From: Bradyrhizobium sp. CCBAU 51765
GTDB taxonomy: Bacteria; Pseudomonadota; Alphaproteobacteria; Rhizobiales; Xanthobacteraceae
Length of the DNA: 64,000 bases
Direction of reading: 5' to 3'
NCBI RefSeq assembly: GCF_015291725.1
Contig: NZ_CP030038.1
Span: 1,353,001 to 1,417,000, forward strand
Position 1 is the first letter of the stretch. Every line of letters begins with the position of its first letter. The translations under genes and the position numbers were made by a program. This document shows, piece after piece, positions 39,870-47,437 of this stretch. The notes under the pieces were generated by a model. That model was not told where the DNA came from and ran no database searches. It was given only the letters and a program-made list of their open reading frames with translations.

Positions 39870-40349
39870 ATGCGCCGTTCATTCCTCCTCGCAGGGCTCA
39901 CTGCCGCCAGCCTTCTTGCCTCCGTCGCGACCGGTGGCGCGCAGCAGCGGATGACGCGGGTCGGCGTGCTCGAGTGCCGCGGCGGTGCCAGTGTCGGCTT
40001 CATCGTGGGATCGGTAACCCATCTCGGCTGTGTGCTGCGCGCCGACGGCTTGCCCGAGGACCGCTACGTCGCGACCATCCGCAAGGTCGGCCTCGACATC
40101 GGCATCACCCAGGAGACGGCGCTGGCCTGGGGTGTGTTCGCACCGGTCGACCGGCTCGGCCCCGGCGACCTCTCCGGCAATTACGCGGGCGCGCAGGGCA
40201 GCGCCTCGGTCGGTGTTGGACTTGGCGGCAACGTTCTGGTCGGCGGCTCCAACAACTCGATCGCGCTCCAGCCGCTCAGCGTACAGGGCCAGGTCGGCCT
40301 CAACGTCGCCGCCGGACTCGAAAGCCTGGAACTGCGCCCGGGGCGTTAG
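39870..40349 (+). CDS. DUF992-domain exported protein
   Basis: 159 residues with a signal peptide (MRRSFLLAGLTAASLLASVA ending near GGA). The mature part is the DUF992 domain of alphaproteobacteria: VGVLECRGGASVGFIVGSV, with one Cys pair (LECRGG and HLGCVLRADG) and a Gly-rich C-terminal sheet. Function unknown; probably periplasmic. It is the last gene before the lower-GC cluster, whose first gene ends two bases away and converges with it. Confidence 0.85.
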   Translation: MRRSFLLAGLTAASLLASVATGGAQQRMTRVGVLECRGGASVGFIVGSVTHLGCVLRADGLPEDRYVATIRKVGLDIGITQETALAWGVFAPVDRLGPGDLSGNYAGAQGSASVGVGLGGNVLVGGSNNSIALQPLSVQGQVGLNVAAGLESLELRPGR

Positions 40350-40350
40350 T

Positions 40351-41511
40351 TTAGTTTGCGGGCCATTTGTCTCGGTAGGCCTCTAGCCGAGTAGCGTGTT
40401 TCAGTCTTTCCTCAAGGTCGTGAGCATCAATTTCTGGAAACAGAGCGCGAAATCTCTGTTCGGTTAGCATCGAAAGCAGCATCCTGATGTAAGCTGGTTC
40501 ACTCGGATGGTAGGGATCGGCAAATTCATCCGGCCGGCCACCGAAACTCTCCAGTCTGCTGAAGTCAAAATAGAGCACGCCCTGGTTTCGGATCCATTCC
40601 TGCGTTTCTGCCGATCGAAACTGTCGCCACGCCCCGTAGTGTGATGATCGCTCTATGGCGTCGCGCACCTTGGGAATGTAAGGCATGGTCACCCCGACGA
40701 GCGCGATACCTTTCTGTCTTGCCAACTCGGTGAAGCGTTCGAAGTCCCGGAGAATAGAGCTGTCGAGACGCTGGGCGGGAACGAGAGGCCATTGCTTTCC
40801 TGCCTCGATTGCAGAAACGCTGTCCGTTCCGTCGTCGAAAGTGCGCGATCCGTAATTGTAGGATCCGTCAAGACGAAATCCAGAGCCGGTCCGTATCGCA
40901 GATAAACCCAATGCGGGGGTGCCATCGTAAGAGGGCCAGGGAAATCTGCGGGTGCGCACCAGATCCTCGAATACGCCGAGAATAATGCCGATCTGTTCAG
41001 GTGTCGCCCAGCCGCCTATTTCGCCGCGAGATTGAGATGAGTAGGTTGTCTCGAATGTGGGAACGAAGGGAAAATAGTCGATCGAGAAAATAATAACGCG
41101 GGGGCTGAAGTCGCCGAATTCCTCGAGCATGCGAGCGAAGTCACGGACCACAAAAACTGCGTTCGCAGCATTATAAAACCTTGTGGGATGAAACATGGCG
41201 CTACGCCACTGATTTGCGCGTGAGGATCCCATCGCCACCGCTTCCGGTTTTCTCTGGAGAACCGCATCTACCTTCAGCCGGTACGAATGATCCGACAGCT
41301 TGGGAAGGTATACGAATGACGCTCCATGGGCCTGCAGCCACGCGACGGTGCTGACGGGCAGCAGTTCGCCGCACAGAAGGGGGATTCCGAGTCCAGGAAC
41401 TGCGATCATCGCCAGGGGCAGCAGAAAGATGCCCAGCCGTAGGAGGAATCGCCTGGCCGGGTGAGTGCCGGTGAACGGGCTAGAACTTGAAATAAATGAA
41501 CTGCTGGACAT
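40351..41511 (-). CDS. SGNH/DltD-like acyl-transfer partner protein
   Basis: 386 residues. A hydrophobic segment (RFLLRLGIFLLPLAMIAVPG) makes it membrane-anchored with the rest outside. The SGNH-type residues are S96/S97 in VAMGSSRANQWR and an Asp–x–x–His near residue 340 in FADPYHPSEPAY. This matches the DltD/AlgJ-like proteins that work with an MBOAT partner. The gene overlaps the end of the MBOAT gene by 32 bases. It probably hands the acyl group from the MBOAT to the final acceptor, or hydrolyses it; this is inference from pairs such as DltB–DltD and AlgI–AlgJ. Confidence 0.8.
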   Translation of the reverse strand: MSSSSFISSSSPFTGTHPARRFLLRLGIFLLPLAMIAVPGLGIPLLCGELLPVSTVAWLQAHGASFVYLPKLSDHSYRLKVDAVLQRKPEAVAMGSSRANQWRSAMFHPTRFYNAANAVFVVRDFARMLEEFGDFSPRVIIFSIDYFPFVPTFETTYSSQSRGEIGGWATPEQIGIILGVFEDLVRTRRFPWPSYDGTPALGLSAIRTGSGFRLDGSYNYGSRTFDDGTDSVSAIEAGKQWPLVPAQRLDSSILRDFERFTELARQKGIALVGVTMPYIPKVRDAIERSSHYGAWRQFRSAETQEWIRNQGVLYFDFSRLESFGGRPDEFADPYHPSEPAYIRMLLSMLTEQRFRALFPEIDAHDLEERLKHATRLEAYRDKWPAN

Positions 41512-42907
41512 TCGAAGATGCTTGTGAAGCGTGCTGGATCATTGCGGAGACGATGCATGCGACGGCGGCGTAGTAGCCTGACCAGCGGAGCCAGACCGGG
41601 AAGGGCTTGGCGTCCTTGGCCCATGTGACCAGGAGGTCGTATGCGATGACTGCCGCGATTGCTAGCAGAGGCTTCGTCTGCGCGACCGTTGCGACGCCCT
41701 CGGCTCCGGTGAAGAGTGTCTTGTAGATCCAAAGCGCCTCTCGGAGACCGCTGGCGCGAAATAGGATGAACGTCAGGGTGACGATGACGAACGTCGTCAC
41801 GGCACGCAGCACCAGCAGCACCGGGCGCGGAATGCGGGATCGCCAGAACCGATCGCGCCGGGCGAAGGTGAGCGTCGAGAATGCGACGAGGGCGCCGTGG
41901 ATCAAGCCGAAAACGGCGAAGTTGAATCCGGCGCCGTGCCAGATGCCGACCAGCACGAAGGTGAAGACCAACGCCCCGGCAAGACCATACTTCCCCCAAC
42001 GCCTTGCCTGGAACTGCAATGGCATGAAAACATAGTCGCGAAACCAGGAGGACAGGCTGATGTGCCAGCGCCGCCAGTAGTCGGGCAGATTCTGGCTGAG
42101 CCAGGGTTGCATGAAATTGATCGTGAGTTCGATACCCAGCAGGCGAGCACTTCCGATCGCGATCAACGAGTAGCCGGCAAAGTCTGCGTAGACCTGAAAT
42201 GAAAAATAGATGGTGGCGAGCGCCAGGTCGACGGCCCCGTGATTGCGGGGCGCCGAATAGATGGCGTCAACATAAGGTGCCAGCGTATCGGCGACGACGA
42301 TCTTGAGGAACAGGCCGGTGAGGATGGCGCGCAGGCCGGTAACCGCGCGTTCGTAGTTGAACACGCCGAGATTTTCGAGTTGCGGCAGCAAATGCCGCGC
42401 GCGCTCGATCGGACCGGCGGTCAGATGCGGGAAGAAGAGCATGACTGCGCCGAATCGGATTGCGTTCCTTTCGGCCGGCTGGCTTCCGACAAAAACGTCA
42501 ATGACGTATCCGGCTGCCAGAAACGAATAGAACGAGATGCCGATCGGCAGGATGACGTTGGCCATCGTCGACCATCGGACCGCCAGATCGCTGTCGGGTG
42601 GCAGCAGATGATAGGCGGTTGCTGCGTACTTGAAGAACAGCAGCGGCAGGAGGGTCGCTGTCAGGAGCGCCGCAAACAGCATACCCCGCACCCGGCCCTC
42701 GGGCACGCGAGACAGGACGAGTCCGGAGAAATAGGCCAGCGTGGCGACTGCGACCAGCACGTACCACGTGCCAGGATTGAGGCTGACATAGAAGAGTAGG
42801 CTGATGAAGGTCGTCGCGAGCAGGCGTGGCGCGCCCTGCGGAATGGCGTGCACGATCAGCGTCACAATTCCAAGAACCAGCAGGTAACGCAGATCGCTGA
42901 ACGCCAT
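41480..42907 (-). CDS. MBOAT O-acyltransferase (AlgI/DltB family)
   Basis: 475 residues and about eleven hydrophobic segments. The MBOAT active-site histidine is H324 in VGIWHGAGFNFAVFGLIHGA, with a second conserved H282 in YWRRWHISLSSWFRDYVFMP. The family motif PHLTAGPIERARHLLPQL is present. Such enzymes move an acyl group across the membrane or onto a polysaccharide or teichoic acid, using an acyl donor on a carrier protein. It starts three bases after the ACP stop, and the ACP is the likely donor. The acceptor is unknown. Confidence 0.9.
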   Translation of the reverse strand: MAFSDLRYLLVLGIVTLIVHAIPQGAPRLLATTFISLLFYVSLNPGTWYVLVAVATLAYFSGLVLSRVPEGRVRGMLFAALLTATLLPLLFFKYAATAYHLLPPDSDLAVRWSTMANVILPIGISFYSFLAAGYVIDVFVGSQPAERNAIRFGAVMLFFPHLTAGPIERARHLLPQLENLGVFNYERAVTGLRAILTGLFLKIVVADTLAPYVDAIYSAPRNHGAVDLALATIYFSFQVYADFAGYSLIAIGSARLLGIELTINFMQPWLSQNLPDYWRRWHISLSSWFRDYVFMPLQFQARRWGKYGLAGALVFTFVLVGIWHGAGFNFAVFGLIHGALVAFSTLTFARRDRFWRSRIPRPVLLVLRAVTTFVIVTLTFILFRASGLREALWIYKTLFTGAEGVATVAQTKPLLAIAAVIAYDLLVTWAKDAKPFPVWLRWSGYYAAVACIVSAMIQHASQASSNVQQFIYFKF

Positions 42908-42910
42908 TGG

Positions 42911-43150
42911 CTACGCCGGAAGCTTCCCGCGCAAGCAGTCCATCATCTCGCCGACGTTCTGGAAGCCCATCACCTCGCGGGTGCTGAACTTCACCTTGAA
43001 GGTTTCCTCGAGCGTCATGATCAGGGTGATGTGATTCAGCGAATCCCAACCGACGACGTCCTTTGCCTGCATCTCCCGATAGATGTTCAAGTCCGGATTG
43101 TCGAACACCTCGCGGAAGACGTTCTGTACGCGTGTTTCAAAATTGCTCAT
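42911..43150 (-). CDS. Stand-alone acyl carrier protein
   Basis: 79 residues. The phosphopantetheine serine is S37 in VVGWDSLNHITLIMTLEETF, the normal D-S-L motif. Acidic helix II is present. Its start ATG overlaps the FkbH stop by one base (TAATG), so translation is coupled. A separate ACP next to an FkbH enzyme and an MBOAT implies a dedicated carrier rather than the fatty acid ACP. No phosphopantetheinyl transferase gene is in the window, so it must use one elsewhere. Confidence 0.9.
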   Translation of the reverse strand: MSNFETRVQNVFREVFDNPDLNIYREMQAKDVVGWDSLNHITLIMTLEETFKVKFSTREVMGFQNVGEMMDCLRGKLPA

Positions 43151-44937
43151 TATGATTGTGGCTCTGGTTCGTGAATGATGATCGGGATGGATTGGAGCTG
43201 GTATTGGCCAAGATCCAGCGAATAGACGCGCGTTGTGCCTTCTTCGCCGGCCGCGGCGAAACCTTGCTGCGGATAAAGATTTTCGACGATGCCGTTCTTT
43301 GTAGTCGGGATGTAGCGCCCGACCAGCCTGCGGCAGCCCAGTTGCCTGGCCTTTTCGGCCATAACCTGAACCGTCAGATCCTCGACGCGGCGCCCGAGCA
43401 CGCGGCAGCTCATGATCCACGTGTCGACGATGGCATCACTGCCCGACTTCCTCAAGATCACCGTTGCGATGATGCCGTTGTCGCCGAGCCGGTCGGCCAG
43501 CCGGATGCAGAAAGCCGCGGCGTCGCGATCAGCGGCAAGCTGGCGCAGATCGGCCTCGCTGTGCCGGATCGTCGTGAGGTTGAATTGGTTGCTGCGCTGG
43601 ACAAGCTGAAGGACACGGGGCAGCGCGTAGCTGTCGAACGGCAGGATGTGCGCCTCCATCCTGAGTTCGGCGATGAAGTCGTCCAGCCCGTGGAACTTCT
43701 CCCGGATCGTCTGACGCTGGTCGTCCGCTTGATAATAGGCGAGCCGGGCCAGATCCTCGGCCGTCGCCGACCGGCCTTCGAACAAATTCCAGCGGGCCAG
43801 ATCGCTGATGAAGTCGGCGGGGTCAGTCGACAACTCCGGTACCTGCATCGCGGGAAACGCCGTTCGGATGAGCGACCGCTCGAAAGCTGTGTCGTCTAGG
43901 AAGACGAAGCTGTCGAGGCCGAGGTTCAACTTTTCCCGGATCGCGAGAATATTGCTGGCCTTGTCGCCGAAATTGGCGACGACGGCCGCGAAATCATCCC
44001 AACGCAAGATCATGTCTGGATGATTTTTCAGGACGTCAGTTACGTTCGCCTGGTCGTTCTTGCTGCAGACCGCGAGCAGGACGCCGCGAGATTTCAGTTC
44101 GAGCAGAGCGATCTGGAAGCGCTGGAAAGCGAGCCCGAGTTCGGTCTGCCCAATCTCGAGCCGGTCCGCGCCGTCCTCGGCCAGAATGCCTCCCCACATC
44201 GTATTGTCGAGATCGACGATCACGCATTTGATGCCGGCGCCGCGTTCCACCAGTATGGTATCGCTGACGTTCTTGACCAGTGATGGGATGAAGGACGGGG
44301 ACAATGCCTGCTTCGCTTGGCACCAGAGTCGTTCGTCGAGCCAATGGCGCTTGCCGTGGTAGCCGGCCTGAAATTCGGTATCGACGATCTTCACGCCCTG
44401 CTCGGAAGCGGCGTCGAGAAGGCGCTGATTTATCCGGGTTACGGTGGACGTCAAAGTATCGCGCTCGCTCGCGGTGCGATTGCCAAACGGACGATTGAGC
44501 GGCACCACGAAATTGTGCTGAATCAGGATAGCGTTGCTGCGCGACCGAACCCGCTTCCACAGTTCAACCATCTCGCTGCTGACGCTATCCGCGAACGCGG
44601 CCTTTTCGGCACTTCGCGCAAAACGGTGGTAGAGCGCCTGGGTTGCCGTGAACAGGATGACCACTTCCGGATCGAAGCGATAGAGTTCGCTCGCCGGGTT
44701 CAATATCTCCTGGCGTATCGTATCGAACTCGGCCTCGTATATCTCAGGCCACCATCCCCTCAACTTCAAGGTGGCGGCGAGTGCCTGCCCGTAATGTTGG
44801 GTGGCCGCGTCGCCGAGCAGCGCAATACGCAAGTTCGGCTGCCCGTCCTTTCGTTCGATGCGCCGGCCGAGCGAAATCAACCGATGGAACGGCAAATCGG
44901 CCAGTTCCCACGCCTGCGGCAAGTTCAGCAAATCCAT
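43150..44937 (-). CDS. FkbH-like HAD-IIIC / GNAT bifunctional protein
   Basis: 595 residues in three parts: an N-terminal SGNH-like region (about 35–210), a HAD domain with motif I DLDNTMWGGILAEDG (D242, D244), VCSKNDQANV at 291–300, and FLDDTAFERS (D348, D349), and a C-terminal GNAT-like region (SNQFNLTTIRHSEADLRQL onward). FkbH enzymes of polyketide pathways dephosphorylate 1,3-bisphosphoglycerate and load the glyceryl group on an ACP. All expected motifs are present, so glyceryl-ACP formation is a plausible reaction. It lies between a MaoC gene and the ACP gene. Confidence 0.88.
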   Translation of the reverse strand: MDLLNLPQAWELADLPFHRLISLGRRIERKDGQPNLRIALLGDAATQHYGQALAATLKLRGWWPEIYEAEFDTIRQEILNPASELYRFDPEVVILFTATQALYHRFARSAEKAAFADSVSSEMVELWKRVRSRSNAILIQHNFVVPLNRPFGNRTASERDTLTSTVTRINQRLLDAASEQGVKIVDTEFQAGYHGKRHWLDERLWCQAKQALSPSFIPSLVKNVSDTILVERGAGIKCVIVDLDNTMWGGILAEDGADRLEIGQTELGLAFQRFQIALLELKSRGVLLAVCSKNDQANVTDVLKNHPDMILRWDDFAAVVANFGDKASNILAIREKLNLGLDSFVFLDDTAFERSLIRTAFPAMQVPELSTDPADFISDLARWNLFEGRSATAEDLARLAYYQADDQRQTIREKFHGLDDFIAELRMEAHILPFDSYALPRVLQLVQRSNQFNLTTIRHSEADLRQLAADRDAAAFCIRLADRLGDNGIIATVILRKSGSDAIVDTWIMSCRVLGRRVEDLTVQVMAEKARQLGCRRLVGRYIPTTKNGIVENLYPQQGFAAAGEEGTTRVYSLDLGQYQLQSIPIIIHEPEPQS

Positions 44938-44959
44938 ACGCCGGGAGTTCCGATTAGAG

Positions 44960-45412
44960 CTAGACGGTTACTGGTAAATCGTTATCGGTCGCGTCATTGA
45001 GCGACCTCACATCCAGAATGCGATGCCAGGTCTTGCCCGATGCCAGAACAGTCCCGCTGTCGTCAGTGATCGCGATATCAAGTACAATCGTCGCGACAGC
45101 CTCGCTGATCTGCCTGACCGTCGCTGCCAGCTTGACGTCACAGGGTGCGTAGCATGGCTTGCGAAAGGCAATATCCGCTCGCTCAAGGACCGATCGCGGG
45201 CCCGGAAATTCCGTTCCGACGAGGCGTGACACTAGGGCCATTAGGTAAGCCCCGTGCACGACGACGCCGTCGAAGCCTGCGGCCTTTGCGAACTCCGCGT
45301 CAACATGCAAAGGAGCAGTGTCGCCGGACAGCGCGACATATCGGGCCAGGTCATCCCGGGTGATCGGAATTCCCAGATGATGGGTCTGGCCGACGTGAAA
45401 GGCTGTCAACAT
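44960..45412 (-). CDS. MaoC-like hydratase / hotdog protein
   Basis: About 150 residues. The hotdog hydratase pattern is YVALSGDTAPLHVDAEFAKAAGFDG, with Asp–x4–His at the catalytic spot, and GVVVHGAYLMALVSRLVG. It is the first gene of the minus arm of the cluster, 22 bases before fkbH. A TTG at 45439 is the alternative start; the ATG at 45412 is preferred, giving MLTAFHVGQTHHLG. In a pathway with an ACP it could hydrate or dehydrate an acyl-ACP; the substrate is unknown. Confidence 0.8.
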   Translation of the reverse strand: MLTAFHVGQTHHLGIPITRDDLARYVALSGDTAPLHVDAEFAKAAGFDGVVVHGAYLMALVSRLVGTEFPGPRSVLERADIAFRKPCYAPCDVKLAATVRQISEAVATIVLDIAITDDSGTVLASGKTWHRILDVRSLNDATDNDLPVTV

Positions 45413-45683
45413 TCGTGGCTGGTCCGCTGTAGGCCGCAATGATGGCGATCGATAGCTGATTATTGCCGAACTGTTGCCCGACGTTGCAGACTATTGCCAT
45501 GAAGCGGGTGTGGCAGTCAAAGCCCAACTAGAGTTAGAGCTCAGACCACAGCTCTGCGGGGTTGAAGCGGCGAGGTGCCGGCCCGGTGGTGCGTCCGGGG
45601 CGAATTGCCGATGTTCCTGTTCAGCTTGTTTGCCGCGGGATTTCGGTGGTACTTTCGCAGTTCACAGGAAAGACGAGGTCAAT
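45413..45683. promoter_or_regulatory. Divergent promoter region of the acyl-unit cluster
   Basis: About 270 bases between the MaoC gene (minus) and the methyltransferase gene (plus), the only place from which both arms could be driven. It has AT-richer patches such as GATAGCTGATTATTGCCG. No clear sigma-70 box pair was identified. The upstream end of the long methyltransferase frame overlaps this stretch but looks non-coding. Confidence 0.45.
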
Positions 45684-46598
45684 TTGTTGAACAATCTGCA
45701 AAAATGGGCCGCCATTTGTAACGAGATGCAGGAAAATTATCCGGTTCTCGCGACCCCGTTTCTTGCTGCAGAAAAGCGATTCGGGCCGCGTTGGGTCGAG
45801 GAAGCGGTGCCGGCCATCGAGGGGATGTATGGTGACATCGGCAGTCCGTTGTCGGGTCGACTGAAAGACGCCTTGGGTTGCTACGCCGAGTTCGCGAACG
45901 ATTCCATGCGCCATCAGGTCATGTTCGAGCGAAGCGGAAAATATCGTGCCTCCAATTATGAGGAGGTGCGCGCGGCGTTGTACGACAACGCTGACCACAT
46001 GACTCAGAACTATCTGCCGGGTCTCTGGTTCTCGCACTACGTCTGGCCGCAGCATTACTTCACGCTGATCGGATTCACGAGCTGCGTCTTGCCGCGGATC
46101 GAAGATGAGGGCGTATTCTTCGAAGTCGGCGTCGGCTGTGGCATGTATTCCAAGATCACCCTGGACAACAAACCGGGCATTCGGGGCATTGGTTTCGACA
46201 TCAGCCAGCACTCACTTGATTACACCGGCCGGGTGATGAAATCGTTCGGCTACGAATCTAGGTATAGGTTGGAAAACCGCGACATCCGCTACGGCTATGA
46301 CGTCAAGGCGGATTTCCTGATTTGCCAGGAGGTCCTCGAACATCTGGAAAATCCAGCGGAGTTCTGCCGCTGGCTATTCGACATGATCCGCCCGGGAGGG
46401 CAAGCTTTTATCACCGCCGCACTCAACGCGGGCCATTCCGACCACATCTTCCTCATTCGTCATCCCGTCGAGGTCGAGAAGATGCTTAGCGAAGCCGGCT
46501 TTCAAATCTCGCGTATCCAGGAAGAGAGCGCTCCGGGTTCTAAGCCGCGCAATCTGACGCCCAGTCTCGCCGGTTTCCTCTGTGCAAAACCGCTTTGA
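45684..46598 (+). CDS. Class I SAM-dependent methyltransferase
   Basis: About 304 residues using a TTG start at 45684 (a second TTG follows), preceded by ACGAGG. The SAM-binding motif I is GVFFEVGVGCGMYSKITLDN, motif II KGIGFDISQHSL-like, and acidic motif DFLICQEVLEHLENP is typical of class I methyltransferases. The frame stays open upstream to 45474 but that part is compositionally different. It is coupled to the SDR gene (which starts as this gene stops). Likely methylates an intermediate or product of the cluster; the substrate is unknown. Confidence 0.78.
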   Translation: MLNNLQKWAAICNEMQENYPVLATPFLAAEKRFGPRWVEEAVPAIEGMYGDIGSPLSGRLKDALGCYAEFANDSMRHQVMFERSGKYRASNYEEVRAALYDNADHMTQNYLPGLWFSHYVWPQHYFTLIGFTSCVLPRIEDEGVFFEVGVGCGMYSKITLDNKPGIRGIGFDISQHSLDYTGRVMKSFGYESRYRLENRDIRYGYDVKADFLICQEVLEHLENPAEFCRWLFDMIRPGGQAFITAALNAGHSDHIFLIRHPVEVEKMLSEAGFQISRIQEESAPGSKPRNLTPSLAGFLCAKPL

Positions 46599-46600
46599 AG

Positions 46601-47215
46601 ATGACCAATCTCGTCATCATCACGGGCACGAGCCGGGGACTGGGCAGGGCTCTTAAGCAGGAATTCGAACGGGTCGGGTGGCGCGTGGCGGAATTGAACC
46701 GGCCCGCGTTCGATCTATCCGCCGTCGATGTCGAAAAGCTCGATACCATATTCAAGTCGCTGCGTTCGGAACAGTTCGATCGTGCGGTGTTCGTCAACAA
46801 TGCAGCGACCCAAGTCATAGGTGCAGCGGCTTCGTTTGGTGTGGCCGAAATTTTGCATGAAATTACCGTCAACGTGGCTTCCCCGATCATCGCGATCACG
46901 ACCTTCCTGCGCCATTTCCCCGACGGCGAGATCGCCAACGTGACATCCGGAGCGGCGGCCAAGCCGATACCCCATTGGTCCCTCTACTGTGCTGCGAAGG
47001 CCGCGCTCGAAGGCTATGTCCGTGCCGTGGAGACGGAAGGGCGACGCGTGTTCAATCTGAATCCGGGTGTGGTCGACACGGACATGCAAGCACATATCCG
47101 CGGCTCCGAATTTCCCGGCGTGCAGGACTTCATCGCCTTGAAGAAGGACGGGAAATTGCGATCGTCGGAGGCTGTCGCGAGAACTCTTGTCTGGATGATT
47201 GATCGGGCCGGATGA
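46601..47215 (+). CDS. Short-chain dehydrogenase/reductase
   Basis: 204 residues; a small SDR. Cofactor motif VIITGTSRGLGRALKQEF (TGxxxGxG), NAG-type NNAATQV, and the catalytic Tyr–x3–Lys in WSLYCAAKAALEGYVRAVET, Ser in NVTSGAAAKP. Resembles sepiapterin-reductase-like SDRs. The ATG at 46601 is preferred, two bases past the methyltransferase stop; a TTG at 46595 overlaps that stop. It would reduce or oxidise a ketone or alcohol in the product pathway. Confidence 0.85.
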   Translation: MTNLVIITGTSRGLGRALKQEFERVGWRVAELNRPAFDLSAVDVEKLDTIFKSLRSEQFDRAVFVNNAATQVIGAAASFGVAEILHEITVNVASPIIAITTFLRHFPDGEIANVTSGAAAKPIPHWSLYCAAKAALEGYVRAVETEGRRVFNLNPGVVDTDMQAHIRGSEFPGVQDFIALKKDGKLRSSEAVARTLVWMIDRAG

Positions 47216-47437
47216 GGCGGCCGACCCGCGGTCTCTGCAGGGAACCAATGCTGGCTCGCCTCATGCCGAAGAACGGGTGCGCTTGACCGGTTCTTCGCCG
47301 GTCGCGACGAGCGAGATCAATCAGGCTTGACGACGCACCGCAGCGACGTTTGATGCTTGCCAAATCTCGGGGAGGGGCAGAGCATCCGCGTTTGCCGACC
47401 CAATCACGGGCCGAGCTCCACACCAAGGAGGCGGCGA
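47216..47437. other. Intergenic boundary between the cluster and the EF-G-like gene
   Basis: About 220 bases with no gene or repeat recognised. It is the right border of the lower-GC cluster. No direct repeat, tRNA fragment or integrase remnant was seen. Confidence 0.4.

Noticed and set aside
45440-45683. A sigma-54 type promoter in the divergent region of the cluster
   Set aside because: I could not find a GG-N10-GC core at the right spacing.
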